DNA from: Micromonospora sp. H61
GTDB lineage: Bacteria; Actinomycetota; Actinomycetes; Mycobacteriales; Micromonosporaceae
Assembly: GCF_018070325.1 (NCBI RefSeq)
Contig: NZ_JAGPXY010000063.1
Location: 1 to 40,665, forward strand
Reading direction: 5' to 3'
DNA: 40,665 nucleotides
Each line of letters begins with the position of its first letter. Positions within the stretch are counted from its first letter, which is position 1. Below, piece after piece: positions 1 to 7,972 of this stretch. Position numbers and translations under genes: made by a program. The notes beneath the pieces are model-generated. The model did no database searches. It worked only from the letters and a program-made list of their open reading frames with translations, and was not told the origin of the DNA.

Positions 1-479
1 TCGGGCTCCTCGCCCACCACGTCCAGCAGCTCACGGATGATCAGATCCTGCTCGGGGCCGGTGAGCAGCCGGGGCGACGGTTCACCCCGCTCGGCGGCGG
101 CACGGCGGAGCAGCCCGAAGGCGTACGCCGGGAAGGTGCGCACCAGCGGCTCGCGCAGCACCCGGTGGCCGTCCTGCGCGATCCGGGCCTCGATGCGCTG
201 TCGCAGCGCGGTGGCGCCTCGGCGGCCGAAGGTCAGCACCAGGATCCGTTCGGGGTCGACCCCCTCGGCCACCCGGGCGGCGACCGCCTCGACCAGCGTG
301 CTGGTCTTGCCGGTGCCCGGGCCGCCGAGCACGAGCATCGGCCCGTCGGTGTGCCCGACCACCTCGGCCTGCACCGGATCGGCCCGCCAGCCGCCGCCGG
401 CGCCGGAAGCGCTGTCAGGCGTCGCCCCGTCCCCCCGCGCCGGCCCTCCGGGCCGCCGCACCAACCGGTACGCCTGCAT
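1..479 (-). CDS. UvrD/AdnA-type ATP-dependent DNA helicase, N-terminal part (runs off window)
   Basis: ATP-dependent DNA translocase/helicase of superfamily 1. Only about 159 N-terminal residues lie in the window; the rest is beyond base 1. A Q-motif-like segment (ADPVQAEVV) is followed by Walker A GGPGTGKTST and a motif-Ia-like LVLTFGRRGATALRQRI, the order seen in UvrD, PcrA and the actinobacterial AdnA/AdnB helicase-nucleases. The start is ATG at 479-477. The first 30 residues are Gly/Pro/Ala/Arg-rich and probably disordered. Whether a C-terminal nuclease domain exists, which would favour AdnA or AdnB over UvrD, cannot be seen. Nothing upstream suggests a co-transcribed partner; a palindromic repeat separates it from the LOG genes. 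Confidence 0.85.
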   Translation of the reverse strand, partial: MQAYRLVRRPGGPARGDGATPDSASGAGGGWRADPVQAEVVGHTDGPMLVLGGPGTGKTSTLVEAVAARVAEGVDPERILVLTFGRRGATALRQRIEARIAQDGHRVLREPLVRTFPAYAFGLLRRAAAERGEPSPRLLTGPEQDLIIRELLDVVGEEP

Positions 480-555
480 CAGCTCATCCCATCAGACCCA
501 TACGACACCCACCCGCCCAAATCCCACCCCACACCACACCCCATCCACCCCCGTC

Positions 556-610
556 GATCATGAGGTTAGCTGCGCGACACGCCGACGGCGGCGTCGCCAA
601 CTCCATGATC
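556..610. repeat. 55-bp imperfect palindrome, GATCATGAGGTT family
   Basis: The arms at 556-570 (GATCATGAGGTTAGC) and 596-610 (GCCAACTCCATGATC) are inverted repeats matching at 12 of 15 positions, and the interior adds further GCGAC/GTCGC pairing. It sits between the helicase and LOG genes. Its length and outer bases match the element at 2320-2374, so both look like copies of one dispersed family. It could act as a transcription terminator or be a REP-like element. Confidence 0.7.
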
Positions 611-636
611 ACCGCGGCCCAACCGGAGCGGGGTGG

Positions 637-1182
637 TCAGGTCAGGTGGGATTCCAGGACATCGAGGGCCTCGGTGACGGTGGTGGTGACCGTCAGGAGA
701 TCGCGGCCGGCGGGCTTGAGGAAGGTCTGGTCGGCCAGCGCGTCGAGCCAGTCCAGCAGGGGGCGGTAGAACCCGTCGGTGTCGATCAGCACCATCGGCT
801 TGGCGTGCAGGGCGAGGGTGGCGGTGGTCCAGACCTCGAACAACTCGTCCAGGGTGCCCAGCCCGCCGGGCAGGGTGAGGAAGGCATCCGACTTGTCGAT
901 CATCAAGGTCTTACGGCTGGCCATCGAGTCGGTCACCAGCAGCTCGTCCGAGGCCAGGTCGGCGACCTCCAGATCGACCAGCGACTGCGGGATCACGCCG
1001 ACGGTGCGCCCACCGGCGGATCGGGCGCCGTCCGCCAGCGCGCCCATCATGCCGACGCAGCCACCACCGCTGACCAGCGTGTGCCCGCGTCGGGCCAGCT
1101 CCGCGCCGGTCTCGGCGGCCAGATCCAACCAGCGCTGATCGAGGGTACGGGAGGAGGCGCAGAAGACGCAGATCGCCGCCAT
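637..1182 (-). CDS. LOG family protein (TIGR00730 Rossmann fold), short paralogue
   Basis: Predicted nucleotide 5'-monophosphate phosphoribohydrolase of the LOG (cytokinin-activating) family, which releases a base from a nucleoside monophosphate. The protein has 181 residues, the usual size for a single-domain LOG. The GGGCVGMMG nucleotide-binding loop lies near residues 39-47, SRK at 89-91, and the catalytic signature PGGLGTLDE at 105-113. ATG at 1182-1180 overlaps the TGA of the upstream paralogue by one base (TGATG), so translation is probably coupled. In actinobacteria such proteins are often mislabelled lysine decarboxylases; the family signature argues against that. The physiological substrate cannot be read from sequence. 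Confidence 0.9.
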   Translation of the reverse strand: MAAICVFCASSRTLDQRWLDLAAETGAELARRGHTLVSGGGCVGMMGALADGARSAGGRTVGVIPQSLVDLEVADLASDELLVTDSMASRKTLMIDKSDAFLTLPGGLGTLDELFEVWTTATLALHAKPMVLIDTDGFYRPLLDWLDALADQTFLKPAGRDLLTVTTTVTEALDVLESHLT

Positions 1183-2036
1183 CAGTCGTGGTCCCGAGCC
1201 TGAGCGGCTGCGGCCTGCTGGTCTGCGTCGGTGCGCGCGACAGCCTCCTCGCGAACGGCCTCCTGCTCGGCGGAGAGCACGGCCTCCGATTCGACGATGT
1301 ACCGGACCGCCTCGTTGACGTCGTCGGTGAGGCAGATCAGGTCCAGGTCGACCGGCCCGATCTTGCCGGTGGCGGCCATCGTGCCGCGCAGCCAGTCCAG
1401 CAGGCCCTGCCAGTAGGCGACGCCCATGAGCACCACCGGGAACCGGGTGACCTTGCCGGTCTGCACCAGGGTGAGCGCCTCGAACAACTCGTCCATGGTG
1501 CCGAACCCGCCGGGCAGCACGACGAACGCCTGGGCGTACTTGACGAACATCGTCTTACGGGCGAAGAAGTAACGGAAGTCGATGGCCAGGTCGACCCAGT
1601 CGTTGATGCCCTGCTCGAACGGAAGCTCGATGCCGAGACCCACGGAGAGCCCACCGGCCTCGCTGGCGCCCCGGTTGGCGGCCTCCATCACGCCGGGCCC
1701 ACCTCCGGTGATCACCGCGTAGCCGGCTCGGGCCAGCGCACCGCCCAGCTGCTCGGCCAACTGGCACTCGGCGCTGTCCGGCGCGCTGCGTGCGGAGCCG
1801 AAGACGCTGACCGCGGACGGCACGTCGGCGAGGGTGTCGAAACCCTCGACGAACTCGGCGAGGATGCGCAGCGCGCGCCAGGCGTCCTTGGTCTTCCAGT
1901 CACCCCGCCCCCGTGAATCCAGCAGTCGCTGGTCGGCGGTGCTGCTCGGGATCGCCCCTCTGCGCAGGGTGACCGCACCGCGATGCCGCTCCTGTCCCGG
2001 ACCGCGACCGGCCTCCCGCCCGTTGCTCTGGCTCAT
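1182..2036 (-). CDS. LOG family protein (TIGR00730 Rossmann fold), long paralogue
   Basis: A second LOG-type phosphoribohydrolase of 284 residues. An N-terminal extension of about 70 charged residues precedes the Rossmann core, which has GGGPGVMEAANRGA near 111-124, the ARK motif near 159-161 and the signature PGGFGTMDE at 175-183. The C-terminus is an Ala/Glu-rich tail. I chose ATG at 2036 because a TANNNT -10 box (TACGGT, 2043-2048) lies six bases upstream, which fits a leaderless mRNA; an in-frame GTG at 2060 is the alternative. It is the first gene of a coupled pair with the short paralogue and lies just upstream of dapE, a neighbourhood also known in mycobacteria. Confidence 0.88.
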   Translation of the reverse strand: MSQSNGREAGRGPGQERHRGAVTLRRGAIPSSTADQRLLDSRGRGDWKTKDAWRALRILAEFVEGFDTLADVPSAVSVFGSARSAPDSAECQLAEQLGGALARAGYAVITGGGPGVMEAANRGASEAGGLSVGLGIELPFEQGINDWVDLAIDFRYFFARKTMFVKYAQAFVVLPGGFGTMDELFEALTLVQTGKVTRFPVVLMGVAYWQGLLDWLRGTMAATGKIGPVDLDLICLTDDVNEAVRYIVESEAVLSAEQEAVREEAVARTDADQQAAAAQARDHD

Positions 2037-2042
2037 GGGGCA

Positions 2043-2048
2043 ACCGTA
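2043..2048 (-). promoter_or_regulatory. Candidate -10 box for leaderless transcription of the long LOG gene
   Basis: TACGGT on the minus strand ends six bases before the ATG at 2036. This matches the TANNNT-N6/7-RTG arrangement of actinobacterial leaderless genes. No Shine-Dalgarno sequence is visible. The call rests on motif and spacing only. Confidence 0.5.
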
Positions 2049-2136
2049 GTGGAGCAGCACCGGCCGGGTGCGCGGGGCGGGGACGCCGAGAAATTGTTCG
2101 GGATCATGGGCAACTATTCGGCGCTCCCGTACGTCT

Positions 2137-2158
2137 TACTATTCACATACCGGGTATG
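2137..2158 (+). promoter_or_regulatory. Promoter with palindromic operator CATAC-CGG-GTATG
   Basis: A -10 like TACTAT at 2137-2142 is followed directly by the perfect dyad CATAC-N3-GTATG at 2146-2158, which covers the expected start of transcription of the small gene at 2191. The same half-sites recur at 7987-8005. The position suggests repression by a dimeric regulator; which one is unknown. Confidence 0.5.
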
Positions 2159-2190
2159 CCCCGGCGCGCGCCTTCGGGGGAGGAGACAGC

Positions 2191-2358
2191 GTGATCAGCA
2201 ACAACGAGATGATCCGGATCCGTCGCCAGATGCAGCGACGGATCCGAGACGTGGTGGCCGAACGCCGCCGCACCCGCCAGCAGAACCCAATCCCCACCTC
2301 CCCCACCCCCTCTGGAGCCGATCAAGAGGTTTGCGTCGCCGACAACGGGCCAGGCTGA
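2191..2358 (+). CDS. Small basic hypothetical protein (55 aa) ending in a palindromic repeat
   Basis: GTG at 2191 is preceded by a strong ribosome binding site (GGGGGAGGAG, about 7 bases away) and by a candidate promoter with operator. The first 35 residues are strongly basic and helical-looking (IRIRRQMQRRIRDVV, then AERRRTRQQN) and could bind nucleic acid or form a short coiled helix. The last 13 or so codons, and the TGA, lie inside the 55-bp palindrome at 2320-2374, so the tail looks repeat-derived. I do not recognise the family. The binding site and basic composition make it more credible than a random frame, but homologues are needed to be sure. Confidence 0.5.
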   Translation: MISNNEMIRIRRQMQRRIRDVVAERRRTRQQNPIPTSPTPSGADQEVCVADNGPG

Positions 2359-2374
2359 CGCAAACCTCTTGATC
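2320..2374. repeat. 55-bp perfect-arm palindrome, GATCAAGAGGTT family
   Basis: Perfect 18-bp inverted arms at 2320-2337 (GATCAAGAGGTTTGCGTC) and 2357-2374, with a 19-base loop. It shares length, GATCA ends and the GAGGTT core with 556-610. It lies at the 3' ends of the small gene (plus) and upstream of the dapE stop (minus), and could serve as a bidirectional terminator. The TGA stop of the small gene straddles the loop and right arm. Confidence 0.8.
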
Positions 2375-2408
2375 ACCGGGGCGACCGGACGCGACGGGGC
2401 GACCAGGG

Positions 2409-3482
2409 TCAGGCCGGGGCCAGCCAGCGGTGCAGGGTTGCCGCACCATCGCGGATCTTGCTGATCTCGACGTGCTCGTCGGGGTGGTGGGCGAGGTTCG
2501 GGTCGCCCGGGCCGAAGTTCAGCGCGGGAATGCCCATCGCCGCGAACCGGGCCACGTCCGTCCAGCCCAGCTTGCCGATCGGCGCGGCGCCGACCGCCGC
2601 CAGGAACTCCTTCGCGGGGGCCGCGTCGAGCCCGGGCGCGGCACCGGCAGCGGTGTCGGTGACGGTCACCTCGAAGCCGGCGAACACCTCACGCAGGTGC
2701 GCCTCCGCCTCGGCCGGGGTGCGGTCCGGGGCGAACCGGTAGTTGACCTCGACCTCACAGAGGTCGGGAACCACGTTGCCGGCCACCCCACCGTTGATCC
2801 GTACCGCGTTCATGCCCTCGCGGTAGTCGCACCCGTCGATGGTGACCCGGCGTGCCTCGTACGTCTGGAGGCGTCGCAGCACCTCGCTGGCGGCGTGGAT
2901 GGCGTTGACCCCGTGCCAGGAGCGCGCCGAGTGGGCGCGTACGCCGGTCGTGGTGACCACCGAGCGCATCGTGCCCTGGCAGCCCGCCTCGACGATGCCG
3001 TACGTCGGCTCCAGCAGCACCGCGAAGTCCGCCTGCAACCACTGCGGGAATGCCTGGGCGACGAGGTTGAGCCCGTTGTACCGGGACTCGATCTCCTCGG
3101 CCTCGTAGAAGAAGTACGTCACGTCGTAGCGCGGCTCGGGCAGCGTCACCGCCAGGTGCAGCGCGTACGCGGTGCCGGACTTCATGTCGGAGGTGCCGCA
3201 GCCGTACATCAGGTCGCCGCGCATGGTCGACGGAAAGTTGTTGTTCAACGGCACCGTGTCGAGGTGCCCGGCCAGCACGACACGCTGCGACCGACCGAGG
3301 TCGGTACGCGCCATCACAGTGTTGCCGTGCCGGTGGGTGGTCAGGTGCGGTACGCCCCGCAGCACCTCTTCGACACAGTCGGCGATCGCCTTCTCGTTGA
3401 GGGACACGGACTCTATGTCGACCAGAGCGCGGGTCAGCTGCACCGGATCGGCGAGGACCTCGGGGGTCAGCGGGTTCTCCAT
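2409..3482 (-). CDS. dapE: Succinyl-diaminopimelate desuccinylase
   Basis: Cytosolic M20-family metallohydrolase that removes succinate from N-succinyl-LL-2,6-diaminopimelate, giving LL-DAP for lysine and cell-wall synthesis. The 357 residues carry all expected dinuclear zinc ligands and the catalytic acid: GHLDTVP (H73, D75), GTSDMKSG (D99), EAEE (E129/E130), LEPT (E158) and HHPDEH near the C-terminus (H332/H333). ATG at 3482 is preceded by TACCGT seven bases upstream, the leaderless arrangement. It is transcribed divergently from dapD across 78 bases, so two enzymes of the succinylase branch share a control region. An open frame extends far upstream but has no homology-like content. Confidence 0.95.
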   Translation of the reverse strand: MENPLTPEVLADPVQLTRALVDIESVSLNEKAIADCVEEVLRGVPHLTTHRHGNTVMARTDLGRSQRVVLAGHLDTVPLNNNFPSTMRGDLMYGCGTSDMKSGTAYALHLAVTLPEPRYDVTYFFYEAEEIESRYNGLNLVAQAFPQWLQADFAVLLEPTYGIVEAGCQGTMRSVVTTTGVRAHSARSWHGVNAIHAASEVLRRLQTYEARRVTIDGCDYREGMNAVRINGGVAGNVVPDLCEVEVNYRFAPDRTPAEAEAHLREVFAGFEVTVTDTAAGAAPGLDAAPAKEFLAAVGAAPIGKLGWTDVARFAAMGIPALNFGPGDPNLAHHPDEHVEISKIRDGAATLHRWLAPA

Positions 3483-3489
3483 GGTTCGC

Positions 3490-3495
3490 ACGGTA
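3490..3495 (-). promoter_or_regulatory. Candidate -10 box for leaderless dapE
   Basis: TACCGT on the minus strand lies seven bases before the dapE ATG and fits TANNNT-N7-ATG. No ribosome binding site is visible upstream of the ATG. Confidence 0.5.
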
Positions 3496-3509
3496 CCTTC
3501 AGGTCTGTC

Positions 3510-3526
3510 AGCGCGAGGAGCGAGCC
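3510..3526. repeat. Partial copy of the GCGCGAGGAG-YGAGCC repeat in the dapE-dapD spacer
   Basis: AGCGCGAGGAGCGAGCC differs at one base from AGCGCGAGGAGTGAGCC in the tldD-tldE repeat (35308-35389). It lies in the short divergent spacer between dapE and dapD. It is either a degenerate copy of the same dispersed element or a source sequence for it. Confidence 0.5.
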
Positions 3527-3560
3527 GAGGTCGGCCCGGCAGTGACCGAGAGGTGTAACA

Positions 3561-4520
3561 GTGACGTCCGCAGATTCCGCCTGGGGCATCGGCCTGGCTA
3601 CGGTCACCGCAGACGAGCAGGTGCTCGATACCTGGTACCCGACCGGCAAGCTGGGCCTGGGCGAGCTGCCGCTGGTCGCCGGCGAGGACAAGGCGGACGT
3701 GCTCGACCTGCCGCCGGCCGCGCTCGGTGACCGGTCCCTGCCCGGTCTGCGTACCGTGCAGGTGGTGACCGTGATCGGCTCGTTGGACGACCCGATCAAG
3801 GACGCGTCCGACGCGTACCTCCGGTTGCACCTGCTCTCGCACCGCCTGGTGCGACCCAACCAGCTCAACCTGGACGGCATCTTCGGCAAGCTGGCCAACG
3901 TGGCCTGGACGTCCGCCGGGCCGTGCCCCCCGGAGCGGGTGGACGAGCTGCGGGTGATCGAGCGGGCCGCCGGCCGGCACCTGGCGGTGTACGGGGTCGA
4001 CAAGTTCCCCCGGATGACGGACTACGTGGTGCCCTCCGGTGTGCGGATCGCCGACGCCGACCGGGTCCGCCTCGGCGCGCACCTGGCCGCCGGCACCACA
4101 GTGATGCACGAGGGCTTCGTGAACTTCAACGCCGGCACCGTCGGCACCTCGATGGTCGAGGGGCGGATCGTGCAGGGCGTGCTGGTCGGCGACGGCTCCG
4201 ACATCGGCGGCGGGGCCTCCATCATGGGCACCCTCTCCGGCGGCGGCACCGACAAGATCAGCATTGGTGAGCGGAGCCTGGTCGGCGCGAACGCCGGCGT
4301 CGGGATCTCACTCGGCGACGACTGTGTGGTCGAGGCCGGCTGCTACATCACCGCCGCGTCGAAGATCACGCTCCCCGACGGCCGGGTGGTCAAGGCCCGG
4401 GAGCTGTCCGGCGTCGACGGCCTGCTGTTCTGGCGCAACTCGGTCACCGGGGGGCTGGAGGCCCGACCGCGCACCGGCCGGGGCATCGAGCTGAACGCCG
4501 CTCTGCACGCCAACGACTGA
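3561..4520 (+). CDS. dapD: 2,3,4,5-tetrahydropyridine-2,6-dicarboxylate N-succinyltransferase
   Basis: Transfers succinate from succinyl-CoA to tetrahydrodipicolinate, the first step of the succinylase branch to meso-DAP and lysine. At 319 residues it is of the longer actinobacterial DapD type. An N-terminal alpha/beta part leads into a left-handed beta-helix from about residue 150 to 290, visible as hexapeptide-like turns (FNAGTVGTSMVEGRIVQ, VLVGDGSDIGGGASIMGT, SLVGANAGVGISLGDDCVV). The enzyme is expected to be a cytosolic trimer. Start is GTG at 3561, after AGAGGTG nine bases upstream. It is divergent from dapE and followed by a hairpin terminator at 4530-4560. Confidence 0.95.
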   Translation: MTSADSAWGIGLATVTADEQVLDTWYPTGKLGLGELPLVAGEDKADVLDLPPAALGDRSLPGLRTVQVVTVIGSLDDPIKDASDAYLRLHLLSHRLVRPNQLNLDGIFGKLANVAWTSAGPCPPERVDELRVIERAAGRHLAVYGVDKFPRMTDYVVPSGVRIADADRVRLGAHLAAGTTVMHEGFVNFNAGTVGTSMVEGRIVQGVLVGDGSDIGGGASIMGTLSGGGTDKISIGERSLVGANAGVGISLGDDCVVEAGCYITAASKITLPDGRVVKARELSGVDGLLFWRNSVTGGLEARPRTGRGIELNAALHAND

Positions 4521-4529
4521 CGGGCCCCG

Positions 4530-4560
4530 CCGGGTCCGCGGCGTTCGGCCGCGGACCCGG
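4530..4560. terminator. Bidirectional hairpin terminator between dapD and the S8 protease gene
   Basis: Perfect 13-bp arms CCGGGTCCGCGGC (4530-4542) and GCCGCGGACCCGG (4548-4560) with a 5-base loop, ten bases after the dapD stop and 12 bases from the stop of the convergent protease gene. There is no T-run, as is common for actinobacterial terminators. Confidence 0.75.
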
Positions 4561-4572
4561 ACGGGGTACGCC

Positions 4573-7500
4573 TCAGCGCAACCGGTACGCCTGGATGATC
4601 CGTTGGGTCACCGTGTTGCCGGCGGTGTCCCGGGCGGTGGCCCGCAGCGACACGTAGCCGGGTCCGGCCGGATGCCGCAACAGAGCCGACCAGCCGTCGG
4701 CGGAGGTGCGGACCAGCTTCGCCTTGCCCCAGGTCTTTCCGCCGTCGTACGAGACGTCGACGGCGAGCTTCTCCACCCGGGTGGCCGGCGCGCCGGGCTG
4801 CCGTTGCACCCGGACCGGTACGACGAAGCCCTGACCGGCCGGAGCGCTGTTGTCGACCCGCAGCGACGGCGCGAAGCGCACCGCCGACAGCGGCAGTCGG
4901 ACCGGCGTCTCACCGGCGACGTGCCTCGACCGGAAGGTCCAACTGGACTCCACAGCGGTGCTCAGGTCGGTGAAGCTTCGCTTCGACGACGTGACGAGCC
5001 GGTAGTCCGCCGCGCCCGGTGGCACTGCGAACTCCCCGTAGCCGGCGTACTCGCTCTCGCCGACCAGCGTGCCGTTGCGCCAGAGCTTGGTGTGCTCACT
5101 GTCGCTCAGCGAGAAGCCCGGGTGCCCGGCCGCGTCACTGAACATCGGCACGTCGACCACTATGGTGTCGCCGATTCGGCTGACGCTCTGGTGCGGCCAG
5201 CGCGGGGTCGGGAAGGACGGCGTGTACGGCGCCTGGTTCCAGATCTCGTGGACCGTCCGTCCGGCCCGGTACGCGGTGGGGGTGGAGAAGAGCGCTGCCT
5301 TCGGGATCAACCACCCTTCCTCGTCCACCGTTCCGAAGAGGACCTCGGATTCCCACTTCACGCCCATGGTGTTGTAGTACTCGACCCGCTGGCCGGGCAC
5401 GACGGTGGGCAGGATCACGGCCGAGTAGCCGACGTTGTACTCCAGCTCGGGGAGCACGATCCGCTCGGCCTCCATGCCCGGGTAGCCACCGCGGAACTTG
5501 TGCACGACGGTGGCCAGGTCCCGTCGGGCGTAGTCGCGGACGAACCCGGTGGGCATCCGGCCCGGGATCGCCTCGGCCAGCGAGTACAGGTACGGGCTGT
5601 TGGCCGAGTCCGGCGTGGTCCAGTTACTGCTGACGGTGGCGACGAACTTGTCGGCGGAGACCTGCTTGCCGAGCTGACCGCTGGTCAGGCCGGTGAACGT
5701 CTCCGCCCAGAGCCCGACGCCGTACCCACTGCCGTCGTCGGCGGTGAAGTTGCCACTGAGGTCGATCAGTTGCGGGACGGCGGTCCGGTCCGGAACGGTC
5801 GTCCGCACCGGCTTGGCCCGGCGGGCGTCCACGACGATCCGGGTGTCCCGCTCGATGGCCACCTCGGGCTGCATCAACAGGGACATCCCGGGCTGCTCAT
5901 CCTCCGGACCGGGCTCGAAGACGAGGCCACTGAGGCCGTAGTGCCCCTTGGGCACCCGCGCGGTGGCCACCCCGTCGGAACTGACGAGGTCCCAGAAGCC
6001 GTAGGTGTCCATTCCGACGAGGGACGTCCAGTGGTCCGCGGTGCGCGCGCCGGCGCGGTCCAGGTGCTCCACGGTGAGCGTGTAGCTCTCCACCTCCCGG
6101 TGCACGGCCAGCGGGGTGACAGCGACCGCCGCACCGGACCGGGCCACGATCCGCCCGGTCCAGTACCCGTCGGCGTCGCCGAGCCGGGTGTCGGTGGTGA
6201 CGGTCGTGGCGGCCGTGCCGCCCGCCGGCACTGTGAGTTGGCTGGCGCCCAACTGGAACAGGCCAGCCGGTAGCGCCCGACCGCCGGGGCCGGCGCCCTC
6301 GATGCTCAGGTCCACGGTGACCGCCGCCGGACCGTCGTTGCGCCAGGTCACCGTGCGGGTGATCGGGGCGTCGTCACCGTGCGGCCAGAGCGTACGTCCG
6401 AACGAGACGCTGACCGGGTCGGTGGTGAGCTGCTGGGTGATCGCGTGTGCGACGTCGATCCGCCCGGCACCCTGCTGGTAGGCGGTCTGGTCCGGGTGTG
6501 GCTTGGCGGCTGCCATCAGGGTGGCCTTGAGCCGGTCGGCCCGCCATCCCGGGTGCTGCTGGGCCAGCAGCGCGGCCGAACCGGCCACGTGCGGGGTGGC
6601 CATCGAGGTGCCGGAGAGGGTGACGTAGCGGTCCCCCACCGGATCGCCGATGACGCCGTTGGCTGACCGCGCGGCGACGATGTCGACGCCGGGCGCGGTG
6701 ATGTCCGGCTTCAGCGCGTCGTCGCCGACTCGCGGGCCACGGCTGGAGAAGTCGGCCAGTTCGTCGTCGCGGTCCACCGCGCCCACGGCGAGCCCGGCGT
6801 CGGCGCTGGCCGGGGAGCCGACCGAGCCGTCCATGCCGTCGTTGCCGGCGGCGAGGACGAAGAGGGTGCCGGTCTGGGCGGTCAGGGTCTGCACCGCCTC
6901 CTCCAGCGGGTCGGCCTCCGGGGTGTCCCAGCCGCTGAGGCTCATGTTGACCACGGCGGCCTTCTTCTCCACCGCGGCCCACTGCATGCCGGCGAGGATC
7001 GCCGAATCGGAGCAGCCGGTGTCCTCACAGACCTTGCCGTCCAGCAGCGTCGCGTCCGGCGCCACACCCCGGTACTTCCCGCCGGCAGCGGCGCCGCTGC
7101 CCGCGATGGTCGAGGCCACGTGGGTGCCGTGGCCGACCATGTCCCGAGCGTCGGCGACCTCGGTGAAGTTGCGCGCCTCGGCCACCTTGCCGGCCAGATC
7201 CGGGTGGGTCGCGTCGACGCCGGTGTCCAGCACCGCGACGGACACTCCCGCGCCGGTGAACCCGGCCGCCCAGGCGGCGGGCGCGCCGATCTGGGGCACG
7301 CTGTGGTCGAGGGTCACCCGTCGACGGCCGTCCAGCCAGATCCGCTCGACGCCCCCCGCCGCGTCGAGCCGAGCCCCGGCGGGACCGCTGGTGACCGCCT
7401 CCCAGACCCCGCCGAGGGAAGACTTGTCGCTGTTCAGGGCGGCACCGCGAATCACCGGCAGGTCGCGGGTCAGCCGCGTGCCGGGCAGGGCGGCCGAGGC

Positions 7501-7932
7501 ACGCCGGGCGGTCCCCGTCGAGCCGTACTCCACCAGCAGCGGCAGGGTGTTGCGGTGGGCGTCGTCGTAACCCGCCTCGACCAGCCCGGTGACGTCGAAG
7601 AGTCGCCGGTCCACCCGGCCGGAGCGCAGCAACGGCACCGCGTCCGTCGGCGTCACTGTGAGGCGTCCGCGCTCGCGCTGGACCAGGAACTGCACGTCCT
7701 CGCGGCCGGCGCCAGGCCGGACCGAAGCGCCGGACGTGGTGACGGTGACCCGGTCACCGGTGATCAGCGTGACGGTGGTCGAGCGGTTGGCGGTGGGTCC
7801 ACCCGCAGTGGACTGTGGGCCGGCGCCAACCGGTGGGGTGGGCACGGCGGGTGCGGCTGAGACGGGAGCCGGCGCGGAGAGCGCCAGCGCGAACACGAGG
7901 CCGAGAGCGGCCAATCTTCTTCCCTGGTGCAA
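4573..7932 (-). CDS. Secreted subtilisin-like serine protease (S8 family)
   Basis: Exported endopeptidase of 1119 residues. The signal peptide is MHQGRRLAALGLVFALALSA followed by PAPVSA-AP, with cleavage near residue 26. Then come a propeptide-like region to about 200, an S8 catalytic domain (about 215-490) with triad D236 (LDTGVD), H268 (GHGTHVAS) and S443 (SGTSMATPH) and oxyanion N364 (AAGND), and a long beta-rich C-terminal half ending in an Ig/BNR-like segment (DVSYDGGKTWGKAKLV). The start is TTG at 7932: AGGAGG lies five bases upstream and the signal peptide begins exactly there; an ATG start would need about 20 or more non-signal residues. Two Cys (KVCEDTGC) in the catalytic domain may form a disulfide. 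Likely a nutritional or developmental protease. Confidence 0.93.
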   Translation of the reverse strand: MHQGRRLAALGLVFALALSAPAPVSAAPAVPTPPVGAGPQSTAGGPTANRSTTVTLITGDRVTVTTSGASVRPGAGREDVQFLVQRERGRLTVTPTDAVPLLRSGRVDRRLFDVTGLVEAGYDDAHRNTLPLLVEYGSTGTARRASAALPGTRLTRDLPVIRGAALNSDKSSLGGVWEAVTSGPAGARLDAAGGVERIWLDGRRRVTLDHSVPQIGAPAAWAAGFTGAGVSVAVLDTGVDATHPDLAGKVAEARNFTEVADARDMVGHGTHVASTIAGSGAAAGGKYRGVAPDATLLDGKVCEDTGCSDSAILAGMQWAAVEKKAAVVNMSLSGWDTPEADPLEEAVQTLTAQTGTLFVLAAGNDGMDGSVGSPASADAGLAVGAVDRDDELADFSSRGPRVGDDALKPDITAPGVDIVAARSANGVIGDPVGDRYVTLSGTSMATPHVAGSAALLAQQHPGWRADRLKATLMAAAKPHPDQTAYQQGAGRIDVAHAITQQLTTDPVSVSFGRTLWPHGDDAPITRTVTWRNDGPAAVTVDLSIEGAGPGGRALPAGLFQLGASQLTVPAGGTAATTVTTDTRLGDADGYWTGRIVARSGAAVAVTPLAVHREVESYTLTVEHLDRAGARTADHWTSLVGMDTYGFWDLVSSDGVATARVPKGHYGLSGLVFEPGPEDEQPGMSLLMQPEVAIERDTRIVVDARRAKPVRTTVPDRTAVPQLIDLSGNFTADDGSGYGVGLWAETFTGLTSGQLGKQVSADKFVATVSSNWTTPDSANSPYLYSLAEAIPGRMPTGFVRDYARRDLATVVHKFRGGYPGMEAERIVLPELEYNVGYSAVILPTVVPGQRVEYYNTMGVKWESEVLFGTVDEEGWLIPKAALFSTPTAYRAGRTVHEIWNQAPYTPSFPTPRWPHQSVSRIGDTIVVDVPMFSDAAGHPGFSLSDSEHTKLWRNGTLVGESEYAGYGEFAVPPGAADYRLVTSSKRSFTDLSTAVESSWTFRSRHVAGETPVRLPLSAVRFAPSLRVDNSAPAGQGFVVPVRVQRQPGAPATRVEKLAVDVSYDGGKTWGKAKLVRTSADGWSALLRHPAGPGYVSLRATARDTAGNTVTQRIIQAYRLR

Positions 7933-7972
7933 CGGATCCTCCTGGTCAAGCGTCTTGATGGATGGAGTCACA

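Noticed and set aside
3483..4109. Upstream extension of dapE by 209 codons
   Set aside because: Overlaps dapD and its content is low-complexity antisense; the leaderless ATG at 3482 matches the family start.
4603..6273. 556-codon frame antisense to the S8 protease gene
   Set aside because: Shadow of the protease reading frame.
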